A DNA stretch of 64,000 bases from Paraconiothyrium sp. Pb-2020 (taxonomy: Eukaryota; Ascomycota; Dothideomycetes; Pleosporales; Didymosphaeriaceae), in assembly GCA_022419385.1 (NCBI GenBank), contig JAJUBI010000001.1:6076001-6140000 (forward strand). The letters run 5' to 3'. The translations under genes and the position numbers were made by a program. Under the pieces are notes generated by a model, which was not told the DNA's origin, ran no database searches, and saw only the letters and a list, made by a program, of their open reading frames with translations. Shown in pieces: positions 43,801-55,041 of the stretch; the first letter of the stretch is position 1; each line of letters begins with the position of its first letter.

Positions 43801-45098
43801 AAGTTGTCATCGTCCCGCGTGAGGAGGAAACGGTACTAGTAAGTCTTGGGTCTGTTCTATTTGGCTCGTTACTCGCTGACTCACGTCAAAGGTGCCCCGT
43901 AACCAGGAAGAAGCGGACATCCTTCGCGCTGATGCAACGTACGTGCTTATCGGTGGTACCGGTGGGCTTGGTAGAAGCATGGCGAGATGGATGGTATCGA
44001 AAGGAGCAAAGAATATTGTCCTCCTTTCGCGAAGTGGTGCAGTCCATGGGAAAGCGAAAGAGCAAGTCGACGCTCTCAATGCCACTGGGGCAAATATCGT
44101 CATCCGCCGCTGCAATGTTGCAGATCGCTCCGATGTTGATGCTCTGATAACATCAGGGCTTGAGGGTCTACCGCCTGTCCGAGGTATAGTCCACGGTGCC
44201 ATGGTCTTGCACGTAAGTGACCAATACCTGCCTCAACGCGAACTTCTACTAATCATGGAATCAGGACGTGCTCTTTGAGAAGATGACCTTTGAACAATAC
44301 ACTACAGTCATTGAGTCAAAAGTCAAGGGAGCATGGAACTTCCACCACGCGCTCGCCTCATCGCCTCTTGACTTCTTCATCGTCATTTCTTCGGCCGCAG
44401 GCGCCGTCGGCAACAGAGGACAAGCTGCTTATGCAGCCGCAAATACATTCCTCAACGGCCTTACCCAGTATCGTGCATCCCGCGGCCTACCGGCAGCGTC
44501 TCTCGACCTGACTGCCGTTTCCGATGCCGGGTACCTCGCCGAGGATGCCGAGAAGGCTGCTGAAGTGGCGCGCAATTTGGGAAGCGACACAATCTGTGAA
44601 GCCGAAGTGCTTGCCCTTATCAGCGCAGCCATCACCGGCAAGATGGCAACCACGTGCAACCACCACGCTATCACTGGGATGCGCATCACCGCGACCATGC
44701 GTCCTTTCTGGTCTACCGACGCGAAGTTCAAGCACTTGTTATCCGTTGCTGAGGCTGAGGCTGCTGCTATGTCTACTAGTGATCCGGTTGCTATCTCGTG
44801 GAGCGCCGCGTTCAAGACCGCGGCATCTGCCTCTCGCGCCGAAACTGAAGAGGTCATCTGCAATGGGCTCGTTGAGAAGATTGCAGAGGTAATTGGAATG
44901 GAGAAGGAGGAGTTGGATGTGACCCGGCCGCTGAGCAACTACCCGCTTGACTCACTGACGGCAATCGAAGTACGCAACTTCATCACGAGGATGTTTGAAG
45001 CGAACTTGCAGGTTTTGGAATTGTTGGCACAAGGGAGCATTCAGGCTTTGGCGAAGGTCGTGTGTGCGAAGAGCAAGGCTGGTGTAGTGGCAGAGTAG
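37835..45098 (+). CDS. Highly reducing type I polyketide synthase (KS-AT-DH-psiKR-ER-KR-ACP)
   Basis: Nine exons (37835-38579, 38628-38838, 38888-39093, 39142-39891, 39954-40498, 40561-40902, 40956-43838, 43892-44212, 44265-45098) give 2278 residues in one frame. KS (about 104-520): DTACSSS (Cys near 275), EAHGTGT, KSNIGHLEAAAG. AT (640-950): GHSSGE (Ser near 720). DH (1040-1330): HQVQGLTIFP histidine near 1052, but HPTMLE where HPxxLD is expected. A structural psiKR linker follows with no methyltransferase motifs. ER (1590-1890): fold clear, nucleotide loop AATAVGQ instead of AAGGVGQ. KR (1900-2160): GGTGGLG, Ser in ISSAAG, Tyr in AAYAAAN, all intact. ACP: PLDSLTAIE, Ser near 2230. No thioesterase. 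It should make a reduced linear chain without C-methyl branches. The start at 37835 is chosen because the in-frame ATG at 37769 falls in a leader intron. Confidence 0.95.
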
Positions 45099-45311
45099 AG
45101 GGTGTTTGTGTGACTGGTGTCGGAGTAGGCGATGTCGGTGGCCATGGTAGTCGTGATTCCTTCTGCAAGATCAGGCAACGTGCTAGGGATGATTTGTACA
45201 TAGGTTTGGCGTTGCGGATATATTTATCAATGTTTTTCTTGCACTAGAGCTTCGCATGAAGGTATTTGGTTTCCTTGTGTAGCGCTGAGCCAGTGCACGA
45301 TTTACACCCTT

Positions 45312-46981
45312 CTATAACGCAGTTGACGGACTTCCTTCGGGCCCTTGCCATAGATCTACGGCAACTTTGGCTGATGGTCTCCGTGGTCGTAAAGTTACCT
45401 CGTCCGTTCCGCCACCCCACCATTTCTTTCCCAACCTTGCTATCTCGTCCTCGTCGGGATAGTACCAGTCCGCGGGTTCCAAGCTGATCTTGCATTCGAC
45501 GCTGGCCGCCGCCAGTGTCTTCAAGAACATACCTACTCGGTTTCCAATTCCCCTTGGGTCCTCTTGAGAGTCGAAGATCCTCGTCAGTCGTTGTGAGTCT
45601 GGCGTTCCAAATTGACCTGAGACAGAAAGACAGTGCAGTGCAGCCCCTATACTCATAGAGTAATATATTAAGGAACCCTCACCAGCGCTAGGTGCGGAAA
45701 AGTAAGGTAGTGATCTGGAGATGAGACTCGCATATCGTAGAGGGTCGATGCGATGTGGTAGAAGATATAGCGGGTTTTCGCTTGCCTGCCATACAAGTCG
45801 GAGGGTGGTATATAGGAAGCAGCATGTCATCCAATATATGGACAGTGCTTGCGCGTGCTCATGATTGATCTCAGTATTTGCTCGGAGTGGACCGTCGATA
45901 TCTAAAGCCGTGTGAGGAAGGCCGGCAGGATTGACATGGGTTAGGGCGCAGGTCATGACTAGCTCGCGATGCCACTCTTGTAGTTCGCTATCAAGCCTCC
46001 AACAGGCGCTCAGTAAGGCCTCTGAATCAGCAATTTGGGGCGACTTTGCTATGTGTATCTGATCAAGCATGTTCAGAACGCGTGGTATCTGGGCGCACAG
46101 ATCCACAATCTTATCATAGAGTGACTTGGGAGTGCTGGCCGTACTCCACGGTACCGACAACCAATCGTAAGAGTCGAGAAACGTAGCTTTACGAGAAACG
46201 AGTGCAGCGAAGATCTAGACGTTTTCAGTGAGTGGAGCATGAGGCCGTCACATGGGAAGACTGACCACGTCTAAGCGGGCGCTAGCAAATAGAATATGGC
46301 TGATCCCGGATGTGAACCCATGCGGCCCGCGAAGCTCCATTAGTATTCCTATTCCTCGTATATGACGTTGCCAGTTGATACCTTGCTCCGCCGGGCTACA
46401 CATGACTTCATAGAGACTCATAATTAGGCAAACAGCGAGAACTTCGTCGTTCCATGCGCCTTTTTGTACATCAATCTTCCGGGCAACTTCGCGAAGGGAG
46501 TCGTTATAATGGACAGCTCCAGACCTCGCGACACTGCTATTGGCGCTATATTGGCCGACCCTTGAAAAAGCCAGGGCAAGCATCGCATTTTTGAGAGAAC
46601 CGTCCAATGAGTAGCGGTCTCTGATGACCCGAGTCCAGTCCCTGTTGGAAGTTTGTGAGGCTCTTGACATGGTAGGTAATAACAACTCCCAGAAAGTAAC
46701 AATGTAATTGACTTCCACGGCAGTGCTCTGTAAGTTGACATGTGATCTGGAAGCCAATGGGGTGTAGACAACTACGTCCAGGTCGTCATTGTATCCCGCG
46801 CATTTCGATTTGCTTTTGATACACTCTCCACACTGTGGCCGTGCTAAGTCGCACTGAAAGGTCGTTAGCCATGAGTGGACTGGTGCCTAGGCCGATATGC
46901 TCTGTTCTGAAGCCAACTTACGCCCTTTTTCCTCCGCCGGCAATTAAAACAACCTTTGGACCGACCCGGCCTTCCGACCAT
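45312..46981 (-). CDS. Zn2Cys6 transcription factor, likely cluster regulator
   Basis: Three exons (46922-46981, 46266-46853, 45312-46214) give 516 residues. The N-terminus, starting MVGRPGRSKGC, carries a complete binuclear zinc cluster split by the first intron: C-x2-C-x6-C-x6-C-x2-C-x6-C (GCFNCRRRKKG / CDLARPQCGECIKSKSKC). The rest is a fungal-specific middle homology region with no enzymatic motif (for example HVNLQSTAVEVNYIVTFWE and ALALAFSRVGQ-type helices, then a long helical domain ending at a WYYPDEDE segment). Factors of this class bind CGG triplets as dimers. It is convergent with the PKS, 213 bp apart, and divergent from the DUF2306 gene, so a pathway-specific activator role is the natural reading, not proven. 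Confidence 0.9.
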
Positions 46982-47605
46982 GTCTTAAGCGATGAAGGCC
47001 GCGTATCGCGAAGTGATGCATGAGGTGGAGTGTGTGCAGCAAGGATCACAAGCTGTTTCTATGATCGATCCTCCAGCCCTACAGTAGTCTAAAGCAATCG
47101 CCAAGGATATGCATGCGCTAATCGCTTTGACACGGACGGCCTTGCCTCAACAAACATCCTTCTTCGCAGCTATCATTGTTCACGGAACATGTCGCGCAGC
47201 ATAAACGAAGTTCTTCAGTCATTCTACAAAATATTCGATTCGCATCAGCTGCTGGTCGCGACCAACGAGGAGCTCCACCTTCCGTCGATGAGACCTCTCC
47301 GCAATACGCCAACGCGTTCACCGATCTCCTTGGCGGTCTAACCGATTGCGGATGTATATGCGCGCTGTGCCACAGTCGGAGAAACGTTATGAATTTGCGA
47401 AACATCGATTCAAGATGCGAGATGTAGGCGGCTGCCTAGCAACGCTATCCCATGTTAGGTCTATATGCGCCGTACGAGAGTCGGCTTAACTGGCAGAATG
47501 CTTCATGCGAAGCGGTATCACGATAGATAAATACCAGGGCACTGTACCATAGACTGAATCTGCAATCGATCGCTCGAGCACGCTGGCACATGAAAGGGCG
47601 CGAAA
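46982..47605. promoter_or_regulatory. Divergent promoter region of the regulator and DUF2306 gene
   Basis: No gene. A CGG-N5-CCG inverted triplet lies at 47334-47344. Small frames at 47118-47427 show no domain. Confidence 0.35.
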
Positions 47606-48831
47606 ATGACTTCAAAGTTATCACCATCTCCAAACGGTTTCGTCACAATGGCGCGAAAGGTTTACCACCTTCTCGGATTCTCCAAAGGTTACAACTTTAC
47701 ATTATGTAAGAACCGACCACCAGCCCACTCGCCTCAGGTGTCGAACTGACATGGAAGTCATTAGTCTTCATATTCGCTGGTGCTATGCTAGGTTTCTCAC
47801 TTGCGCGCCTCCAATTCCTCGACTTTAACGGCAAAATGTGCGGCGGAGGTCCCGGCGGAACACTGCCTGGTGAATGCTTTTGGTACAAAAAATATCTTTC
47901 TTCAGAAGTCGGGATTCGCATGCATCTACTAGGTGTCTTGCCGGCCGGTGTTTTAGTGTGCTTTCAATTCGTCCCTGCCGTTCGCCGAAAGTGGATGCTG
48001 TTTCATCGTGTAAACGGCTACGTCATCTTTTTGTTGGTTCTCGCTGGCATAATCGGAGGATTGATGATTGCAAGACATGCAGTAGGCGGCGGATTAGACA
48101 TTCAGGCGGGGACAGGTTTCCTGGCGCTTGTCGTGTCAGTAGAGCTGGCTCTCGCATGGTGGAATATCAAGAAGCTACAAATCGATCAGCATCGTGCATG
48201 GATGCTGAGAGCTTGGTTTTTGTTACGTTGCCCTCATCCCCTAGGATCCCCATGACTGACTTGATTATGAAGATGGGAACACCAATAACGACTCGCTTCA
48301 TTCTTTTCATTGCAGCGCAGATCATTAGCAAACAAGGCAACTACTTCCAGCCACGCCTCTGCGAACATATCCAGTTCATGCTCAAATCGGCTACTGAAAC
48401 CTTAGAACACTATCCAGAGTGCGCTTCATACTTCAACGGGAGCAATCCCGTGCAACAAGTCCTCGTCCGTGCGAGTATGAGTTCTGATAGGCTTGAAGAG
48501 ATTGCTGTCGCTCTTGGAGCACCATTTGGCATGGCACTGTGGCTTGGGATGGCAATTCAGGCTGCAGGCGTAGAGATCTACGTGAGTGTGCTAATCGCAG
48601 CATCGACTTTACGCTGACACTGAACAGCTGCAATTGACCCCCAGAGAGTCGAATCGCCTCCGTCAAGTTTCCTACCACCGTCAACTAGAAGCAGGCTATA
48701 CTCCTGCTGGAAGCGCCGGGCTAGTACCCGAGAGACTCGGAGACGCAGACGCTTGGGTTCCCGTGACAGACGTGGGCATCAAGACGGGTGCGGGAATGCC
48801 CTTCCCAAACGTTACTACAGACGGAGAGTAA
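47606..48831 (+). CDS. DUF2306 multi-pass membrane protein
   Basis: Exon 1 is 47606-47705 (MTSKLSPSPNG...), exon 2 starts at 47765 and restores YNFTLFFIFAGAMLGFSLARL, the conserved first membrane helix. Further marks are HLLGVLPAGVLVCFQFVPAVRR, FHRVNGYVIFLLVLAGIIGG, and DQHRAWMLRAWF, all typical of fungal DUF2306 proteins (several helices with conserved His that may bind haem or metal). The third exon runs from about 48271 (MGTPITTRFILF) to 48581 and the last is 48628-48831. The junction between exon 2 (near 48218) and exon 3 is unresolved: canonical sites give either a frame mismatch or an intron of about 30 bp. Such genes recur in secondary-metabolite loci, sometimes as membrane cyclase-like or accessory factors; role here unknown. 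Confidence 0.75.
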
Positions 48832-48892
48832 AGCTACAGCACAGAATAGTCAAACCATCATCTATTGAACACAATCGCAAATGGCGATTGCC

Positions 48893-49926
48893 TTAGTTGA
48901 ATTGCTTCTCACCAAACTGCCCCATCAGATTGAGCTTCAACAGGCCCCCCTCGATAATCTCCTCCTTCCTCTTGACCAAATCATCCACATCCCAGTTTGC
49001 AGACAGATATCTTCCACCCAAGAAGCTACGGTCTTCCCCTTCCCATGCAGCCAACCACGTCGCCAGCCCACCCACCAACTCCGGCTTGTCGTGAGCAAAC
49101 GGTGCAAATGCATCCTTGAGCATGTCTGTAGGCACGATACCGGGATGCACTGCCACGGCCACAACGTTCGGGTTCTCGGCTGTGACGTAGGCCATGAGCT
49201 CGAAGACAACGAGCTTGGAGAGTCCGTAATTGGAGAGGTTAGGAAAGACTTCGTAGGCGGCGCCGGTGGTGAGAGTGATGATTCTGGCAGGCGCGGACTC
49301 GGGGAGCGACTTGAGGAAGGATTGTGTGACGAGGAATGTACCGTAGATGTTAATGGTCTGTGGTGAGTGTGAGACTGGCGCAATAAACGAACAATGCCAG
49401 GCGTGAGAAAAGCGTGCGTACCATTTCATCCCACCACGCCTTGTGGTCGACGTCCTTGACTGGCGCAATGCTGTTGAACACCGCGGCGTTGTTGACCAAC
49501 ACATCAGCGTGACCGTACTTGCTCTTGATCTTCTCGAACAAGGCTGCTACACTTGTTGGATCTGCAACGTCCGTCGATACAGTCAGGGTGTCTACATTCG
49601 GGAATTTCTCATTGACACCAGCGGCAACTTCATCTAGCTTCTTTGAGTTTCTGGCTACCAGGACGATAGCTTTTGGTCCTGTGGCGGCGAATGATTGTAC
49701 GAACCCCTGTACGAAGGTTAGTTCGTGGCACAGCCTTGTCGGGGAAAATGTTCCGTCTTACTCTTGCGCCCAACCCTTGGCTTGCGCCTGTGATGATGAC
49801 AACCTTCCCGCTCTGCGAGAGAGAAGAATTGGTAGGGTTAATGGCAGGGTAAACATCGCGGTGCGTGTGCGCGGTGAACTGCTGGCTCTTGACGAAGAAG
49901 TCGGGATCGGGAGTTTGACCGGCCAA
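48893..49926 (-). CDS. Short-chain dehydrogenase/reductase
   Basis: Exons 49762-49926, 49422-49706 and 48893-49357 join in frame to about 304 residues. Seen: ITGASQGLGA (nucleotide loop), VNNAAVF (NNAG-type), catalytic Tyr/Lys in NYGLSK, Ser/Thr in LTTGAA, and HPGIVPTDM after the catalytic region. The nucleotide-binding loop with following VARNSKK favours NADP(H). The gene is convergent with DUF2306, 61 bp between stops, and could reduce or oxidise a ketone/alcohol of the PKS product. The first codon of the family-like N-terminus (AGQTPDPDFFVKSQQ) is preceded by TTG, not ATG. An alternative upstream exon at 50132-50148 (ATG CTC CAA TGT) spliced to 49976 would give an ATG start in phase. Confidence 0.8.
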
Positions 49927-50543
49927 TGTTGGACAAGAAGGGTTGATGTGGGACGCTTTGGAACTCAGATACCTACGGTAATGAGGTACTGTGAGATGAT
50001 CGTCAATTTGATATGAGGCAATTGTAGGCCAGGAAATATAGTTATATACTTCAGGTATGCGGAGGTAGCTTACTCCGTCTCTATCCCTATGAGAGAGCTC
50101 TCGTTAGCCGACTACGCCGCAGTGTGCTTACGCATCACATTGGAGCATTGTCCAGAATGAAAGCTTTCCACAGTACGCTTACCCATGGTAAGCTCACCTT
50201 CTGCAACACGCAAACACCAACCAAGGCTTTTCCTATCAAGAAGCGCACAGCTACATAGCATAGCTGCGACTAGGCACCGTGAGCACCAGTAATCAGGCAG
50301 AGCGGGCTGAGAAATGCGCCTATGTATTAGCGCAGGTAGTTATGATTGGATGGCTACATGTGTGCGGCTGCACGGGCGATTAGTTTGAAAAGCTTCATAT
50401 CAATTGCCCGCTTTCATGTGTCGGGACTGGTGGGGCGTAAAGAGCCTCGGATGTTGTTGATTCCCGGATGTATTATGTGATGTAGTCAAGCTTACAAACG
50501 GCGGATGCATGAACAGGGTGCTGTCCTTCTGGAAGCGGCTAGG
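49927..50543. other. Intergenic region at the right edge of the polyketide locus
   Basis: Apart from the possible upstream SDR exon at about 50132-50148, no gene is supported. Confidence 0.45.
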
Positions 50544-51608
50544 CTATGCCTCTTCATCTTCAAGATCCTCCAGCACCGGTGTAACATCTCCAGTACCTGG
50601 CAAGCGCAGAATGCTCATCACTTCATGGCGAAGGCTGCTATCGCTGTTTGCAAAGATACGCTCTATCCAAAGCACGCTCTTCACCACCTGCATCAGCTCA
50701 TCCCACTCTCGGAATTGCAATCCGTTCATTAGCACAGCGAGGATGAAGGCGAGGTGGCTCCTCTCTCGTGGGTCGCGCGTCTCAAGTGATGCGAAGTAAA
50801 CAGACCAGACCAGCAATGGCTTGAGTTCGCCCCATTCGATCATTTGGCTATTAAGCACGGAAAGAAGATTTCGAGTGAGGGTGAAGGTCCACACTGGGCT
50901 TGCTCCGAGCCAGCGCCAGATGGGTGCTAAGAAAAGCATGGTACCGAGGCGACAAACCTCTTCCATGATATTCTCTGATTCACTTCCCTTGGAAAGTGGT
51001 CTTATAGCAAGCAGACGGACCATAGTAGGCTCCATCCAGCAGCCCGTTGTCTCTGCAAGATGCTTTTCGTCCTCCGTGAAGCCGCGGTCGAGCGTCATAA
51101 GCTGGTCAATGTCATCGAAGATGTTTATCCAGTCCATCATAGCCGGAAAGTGTTGCTTCCACCTGAGCGAGATATCATTAAATGGTCGCGGGGACCCCGA
51201 AGGAGATCGGGAGTTCTTTCGCCAGAGTTGCGGTAGAGGGACGATGGATGGGATGTCTTGGGAGAAAAAACCAACGAGATCTGTCCTATTCAAGAACTCA
51301 GCCACAAAGTTCAACTTGCGTGATTCATCTACCAAGCTTACCACGAGATCGTGATGCGAAGCGACTCGCGAGCAATGCTGTTAAAGCCGCCTCTTAAGCC
51401 AGTCATCCGTGTCATTGCATTGCGATGGTTTTCCCAACCTTCGAACTCCCAGAATGTACTATCTCATGATGAGTTGAGAACTTCAAAACAGGCAATAACT
51501 TACATGATAACACATGAAAGAGCTAACGGCCCCTATCATCTCATCACTGGCATGATTTTCCGAATCCTTCATACTATCCGTCATGGAACGAAGCGCATGA
51601 TTTTGCAT
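50544..51608 (-). pseudogene. Decayed fungal transcription-factor-domain gene (8-bp insertion)
   Basis: From an ATG at 51608 a short exon runs to a GTAAGT donor (about 51507) after SSFMCYH. The next exon encodes FWEFEGWENHRNAMTRM, then GLRGGFNSIARESLRITISW, the helix pair of the fungal-specific regulatory domain found in many Zn2Cys6-like proteins (often without the zinc cluster). Directly after the Trp codon (51341-51343) the frame meets TAA. Removing the eight bases 51333-51340 would restore the frame into the following 266-codon open frame (VDESRKLNFVAEF... to 50544). No zinc cluster is present upstream. The gene is therefore read as disrupted. The insertion is too short to be an intron. 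Confidence 0.6.
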
Positions 51609-53671
51609 GGACAGGCCAAGCGAGTCACTTTTTGAACGAATGTGCAGTCAACTCTTTTAGCTGATACAGACGGGCATTCGCGAGGAATTGTAGAAGGCGG
51701 CCTTATCGCTCAACCTACCATCCACCACGTCCTCGGAGCTGACGCGAATGCGCACTGCCATTCCGGAAGACTGTGATGCGTCAGCAGCCGTGGCCGGGGT
51801 GCTAGATTTTAGGCGACCGCTATACGTCTAAAACTTACTAGAAGCAACTAATCCACGTGATGTCTCATCCAGAACAATGGGATACGGCGTAAATGGGTCA
51901 ACTTCCCTCCCAACCGGTCAATGGTAGGAGGGGTTGCCGCTGGTCTGCGAAAATTAAGTAATCTCGTTCCTTTCGCGTTTGTCTTGGGCTTTCTTGGAGG
52001 CTCCAACTTCGCTCATTGCCACGACGTCGAATTCGAAGCTGGGTCTCTTATTGAGTTCGTCGGGATGTGACAGGTTGACAAAGTTGAAGTGGTTTTCGCA
52101 GAACGTCCATGATGCTATTTTTTTTATAAGGAGGTGGCTCGAACTACGTTGCGACATATAGCGAGACTATATACTGGATCCTTCGCCTGAAGCGCCTATA
52201 CTTCTCGGTATGGGTGGCGGGTATCCAGACGTACTCAAGCTGGGGGCGAAGAATTGGTGTACTTCGGCGTTGCCGATACGTCATCGCCTCAAACAGGCCA
52301 CTGACACGGAAATGTACAAGCCATTGGGACATGTTACATCCAAAGTGTTGCCGCAGAAGGTTGGTAATGGGATGCGGCAGGACGAAAAGTTGAAGATGCT
52401 TGCCTGACTAATCACTGCTTGTTAGTCATACGCACGATCGAGGTGGACATTAGTACTGCCTCAAGCGGACTGACCCGATGATTAACAATAGAATGAATGA
52501 AGCTCTGTTCTTCGCATATCGCATTAAAAATCGTCATATCTTGAAGATCGTGTTCTGATGTACGTACCCACGCGCATGCCAAGCCCGTTGTTGCCGCACT
52601 AGCGTCACAAGCAGTTAGCCTGATTTACGCGCTTATAGAAAATTCCGCGACTGCACCTTCTTTCTCTCCTCAACGCATTCATCAGACAGTTCAACCGCCC
52701 ATCTCGCCATCTCTTTACGTTTTGTACTGAGCTATAGAGTTTCTTCATTGGGCGGCTGCGATTCAGCAATGCGGAGAGGGACGATAACCGCTCCATTAGA
52801 GCTGGCCGCGCATTTTCACGGTTGCGTGGGCGGTGTCATAGGATCGGTACATTCTCATTGATATGTACCTTCAGTTCATCTGGACATTGCGTCATTTTCA
52901 TAGAATAAGGGTTTCTTGTTCTGCATTGCAAGCACTACTAGGACCGGTCTGCCAAACTTTTTTCTTTCGCAGATACTTGGTTCTCTCTCTTACGCTTGAC
53001 ATGGCCAATGGCTTTCTCAGAGCCAAAGTCGTGAGGGTTAGGAACCTCTGCCGCAGCCCAGATTTATTTTTGTGAGCCCTGATGCGTTGTCTTCCTGAAA
53101 GACGGGAGGCCCGCGAGAAGCATGTACTGAGATTACTTGCGCTCGCCAAGTCGTATCATTTCTTCCTAATATAGCCATAGATCAATATAAGGGAAGGGTG
53201 TCAAATAAGCACTTACACTTTATATCGACAGCTCCTCATAGACCACCAGCATCGACATAAGTGCCAGAGGACGAAATTAGATCACTGAAGGCATGTCAGT
53301 AGATGGGCACCGTGATCAGGCCCAATCTGAAAATGCTATAGTAACGAAAGCATGTTGAAAACTCAGCTCACAGACGAAAGAATATGTGACGACTTGCCAG
53401 AAAGCTAAAGGTGTATCATGTTGATGAGAGCAGACAAGTTCCCAGGCTGACTAAAACGCCCGCGCGAAATCGCTCTTTCTTTCCCCAGATTCCCCACCTC
53501 CAACGCCTCGGTTCATCTGAAGCTTACCGGGAAGTGCTTAACCGTCCTTCGCGCCGCATTCACCATGTCGACGTCGACTTTGTATATAGCTTCAATGTAC
53601 CTTGTCGCAACACCTTGCGCTCTGATCCACTTGTATCTAAGGTAGTATTCACATGATAGGCCTTAGACATC
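51609..53671. other. Gene-poor interval of about 2 kb
   Basis: Frames on both strands are short and without domains; no repeat, tRNA or transposon remnant could be recognised by eye. The last 200 bp form the promoter of the CoA-transferase-family gene. Confidence 0.45.
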
Positions 53672-54967
53672 ATGGCAGACCAAGCACCACCTCTAACGGG
53701 CATTCGCGTGCTCGAGTTCGCCGGCCTGGCACCGGGTACGCCTTCCTTTCGTAACACTACTTGGAGACATATTGATGTTGGAAGTGTAGGCCCCTTTGCA
53801 GGCATGCTCCTCGCCGACTACGGCGCCACCGTCCTTCGCATCGACCGCCCCTCCCCCGCGTCGCATCCGACCTCTGACCAGCTTACCCGCCGTAAGACCT
53901 CAATAACAGTCAATCTCAAATCACCCGCTGCAATCGCTCTGGTCAAAAAACTCCTCCCAAACGTCGACGTCGTAATTGATCCCTTCCGGCCCGGCGTCCT
54001 AGAGAAACTTGGCCTTTCCCCCCAAGATGTCATGCTCAAGATCAATCCCAAGTTGATCGTCGGGCGGATGACGGGCTTCAGGAGAGATGGGAAATACAGC
54101 ATGATGGCGGGTCACGATATAAATTATATTGCTGTGAGTGGGGTGCTGAGCTTGTTTGGACGGAAGGGGGAGAAGCCGTATCCGCCTGGGAATGTGGTTG
54201 GGGACTTTGCGGGAGGAGGCGCGATGTGTTTTATGGGGATATTGTTGGCGTTGTTAGCGAGAGAGAGAAGTGGGCAAGGGCAGGTGGTCGAGGCGAATAT
54301 GGTGGATGGGAGTGCGGTGTTGGCGACGATGCCGCGGCTGGGGCTTAAGACTGAGGTGTGGAAGAGGGAGAGGGGGACAAACATGCTGGATGGCGGGGCG
54401 CCATATTACGATACATATGAAACCAAGGATGGGAAGTATATGGCTGTGTGAGTCGCTCTCAGAGGAATTGGCCGATACAGTCCTAACGATGTTAGTGGTG
54501 CGATCGAACCGCAGTTCTACGCTGCGCTGCTTAAAGGCCTTGATCTTCAACCCTCGGACTTGCCAGGCGACCGCGACAACAGAGCGGACTGGGCGAAGCT
54601 GACAGACTTCTTCGCTGAAGTGTTCAAGAAAAAAACGCGCGCAGAGTGGGAGGTCATCTTCGACGGCACAGACGCCTGCTGTACCCCTGTTTTCACAAAC
54701 GCAGAGCTAGAGGCGCAAGGCTTCGACCAGAGACCCGCAGTCACTCTCACTTCAACGCCTGGCTATGCGATTTCAGAAGGAGAGTCAGGGCGAACAGCCG
54801 CTGTTGGGCAAGGTATAGGCATCGAGGGTAGCGGTTGGGACGAGAAGGGTCTAATACCCGGAGCCGGCGGAGAAGAGACCCTCGGACGATGGCTGGGCTG
54901 GACGAAAGGTCGGCAATACGACATCGAAAGCGGGGGTCTAGTGCTGAAAGACACAGCAAAACTCTAG
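53672..54967 (+). CDS. CaiB/BaiF family CoA enzyme, alpha-methylacyl-CoA racemase-like
   Basis: Exons 53672-53735, 53790-54447 and 54496-54967 join in frame to 397 residues. The first splice restores FAGLAPGPFAGMLLADYGA, the conserved N-terminal turn. Catalytic and family residues: AGHDINYIA (Asp, with a preceding His, as in AMACR), VIDPFRPGVLEKLGL, VGDFAGGGAM, and EANMVDGSAV. C-terminal DACCTPVF is the usual cap. Enzymes of this class move or epimerise CoA thioesters; AMACR inverts 2-methyl-branched acyl-CoAs before peroxisomal beta-oxidation. The C-terminal -AKL resembles a peroxisomal targeting tripeptide (SKL variant), which supports that site. It lies 3.7 kb from the PKS locus and is probably housekeeping. 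Confidence 0.9.
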
Positions 54968-55041
54968 AATTGTAGTCAAGTTGGGCCGTCTAAGCCGTCG
55001 TCGTTTGTACAAGTATTGATACACCAAAAGTATACACACGC

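Noticed and set aside
47118..47427. Overlapping frames with several cysteines between regulator and DUF2306 gene
   Set aside because: Cysteine spacing fits no zinc motif and frames overlap on opposite strands; treated as promoter DNA.
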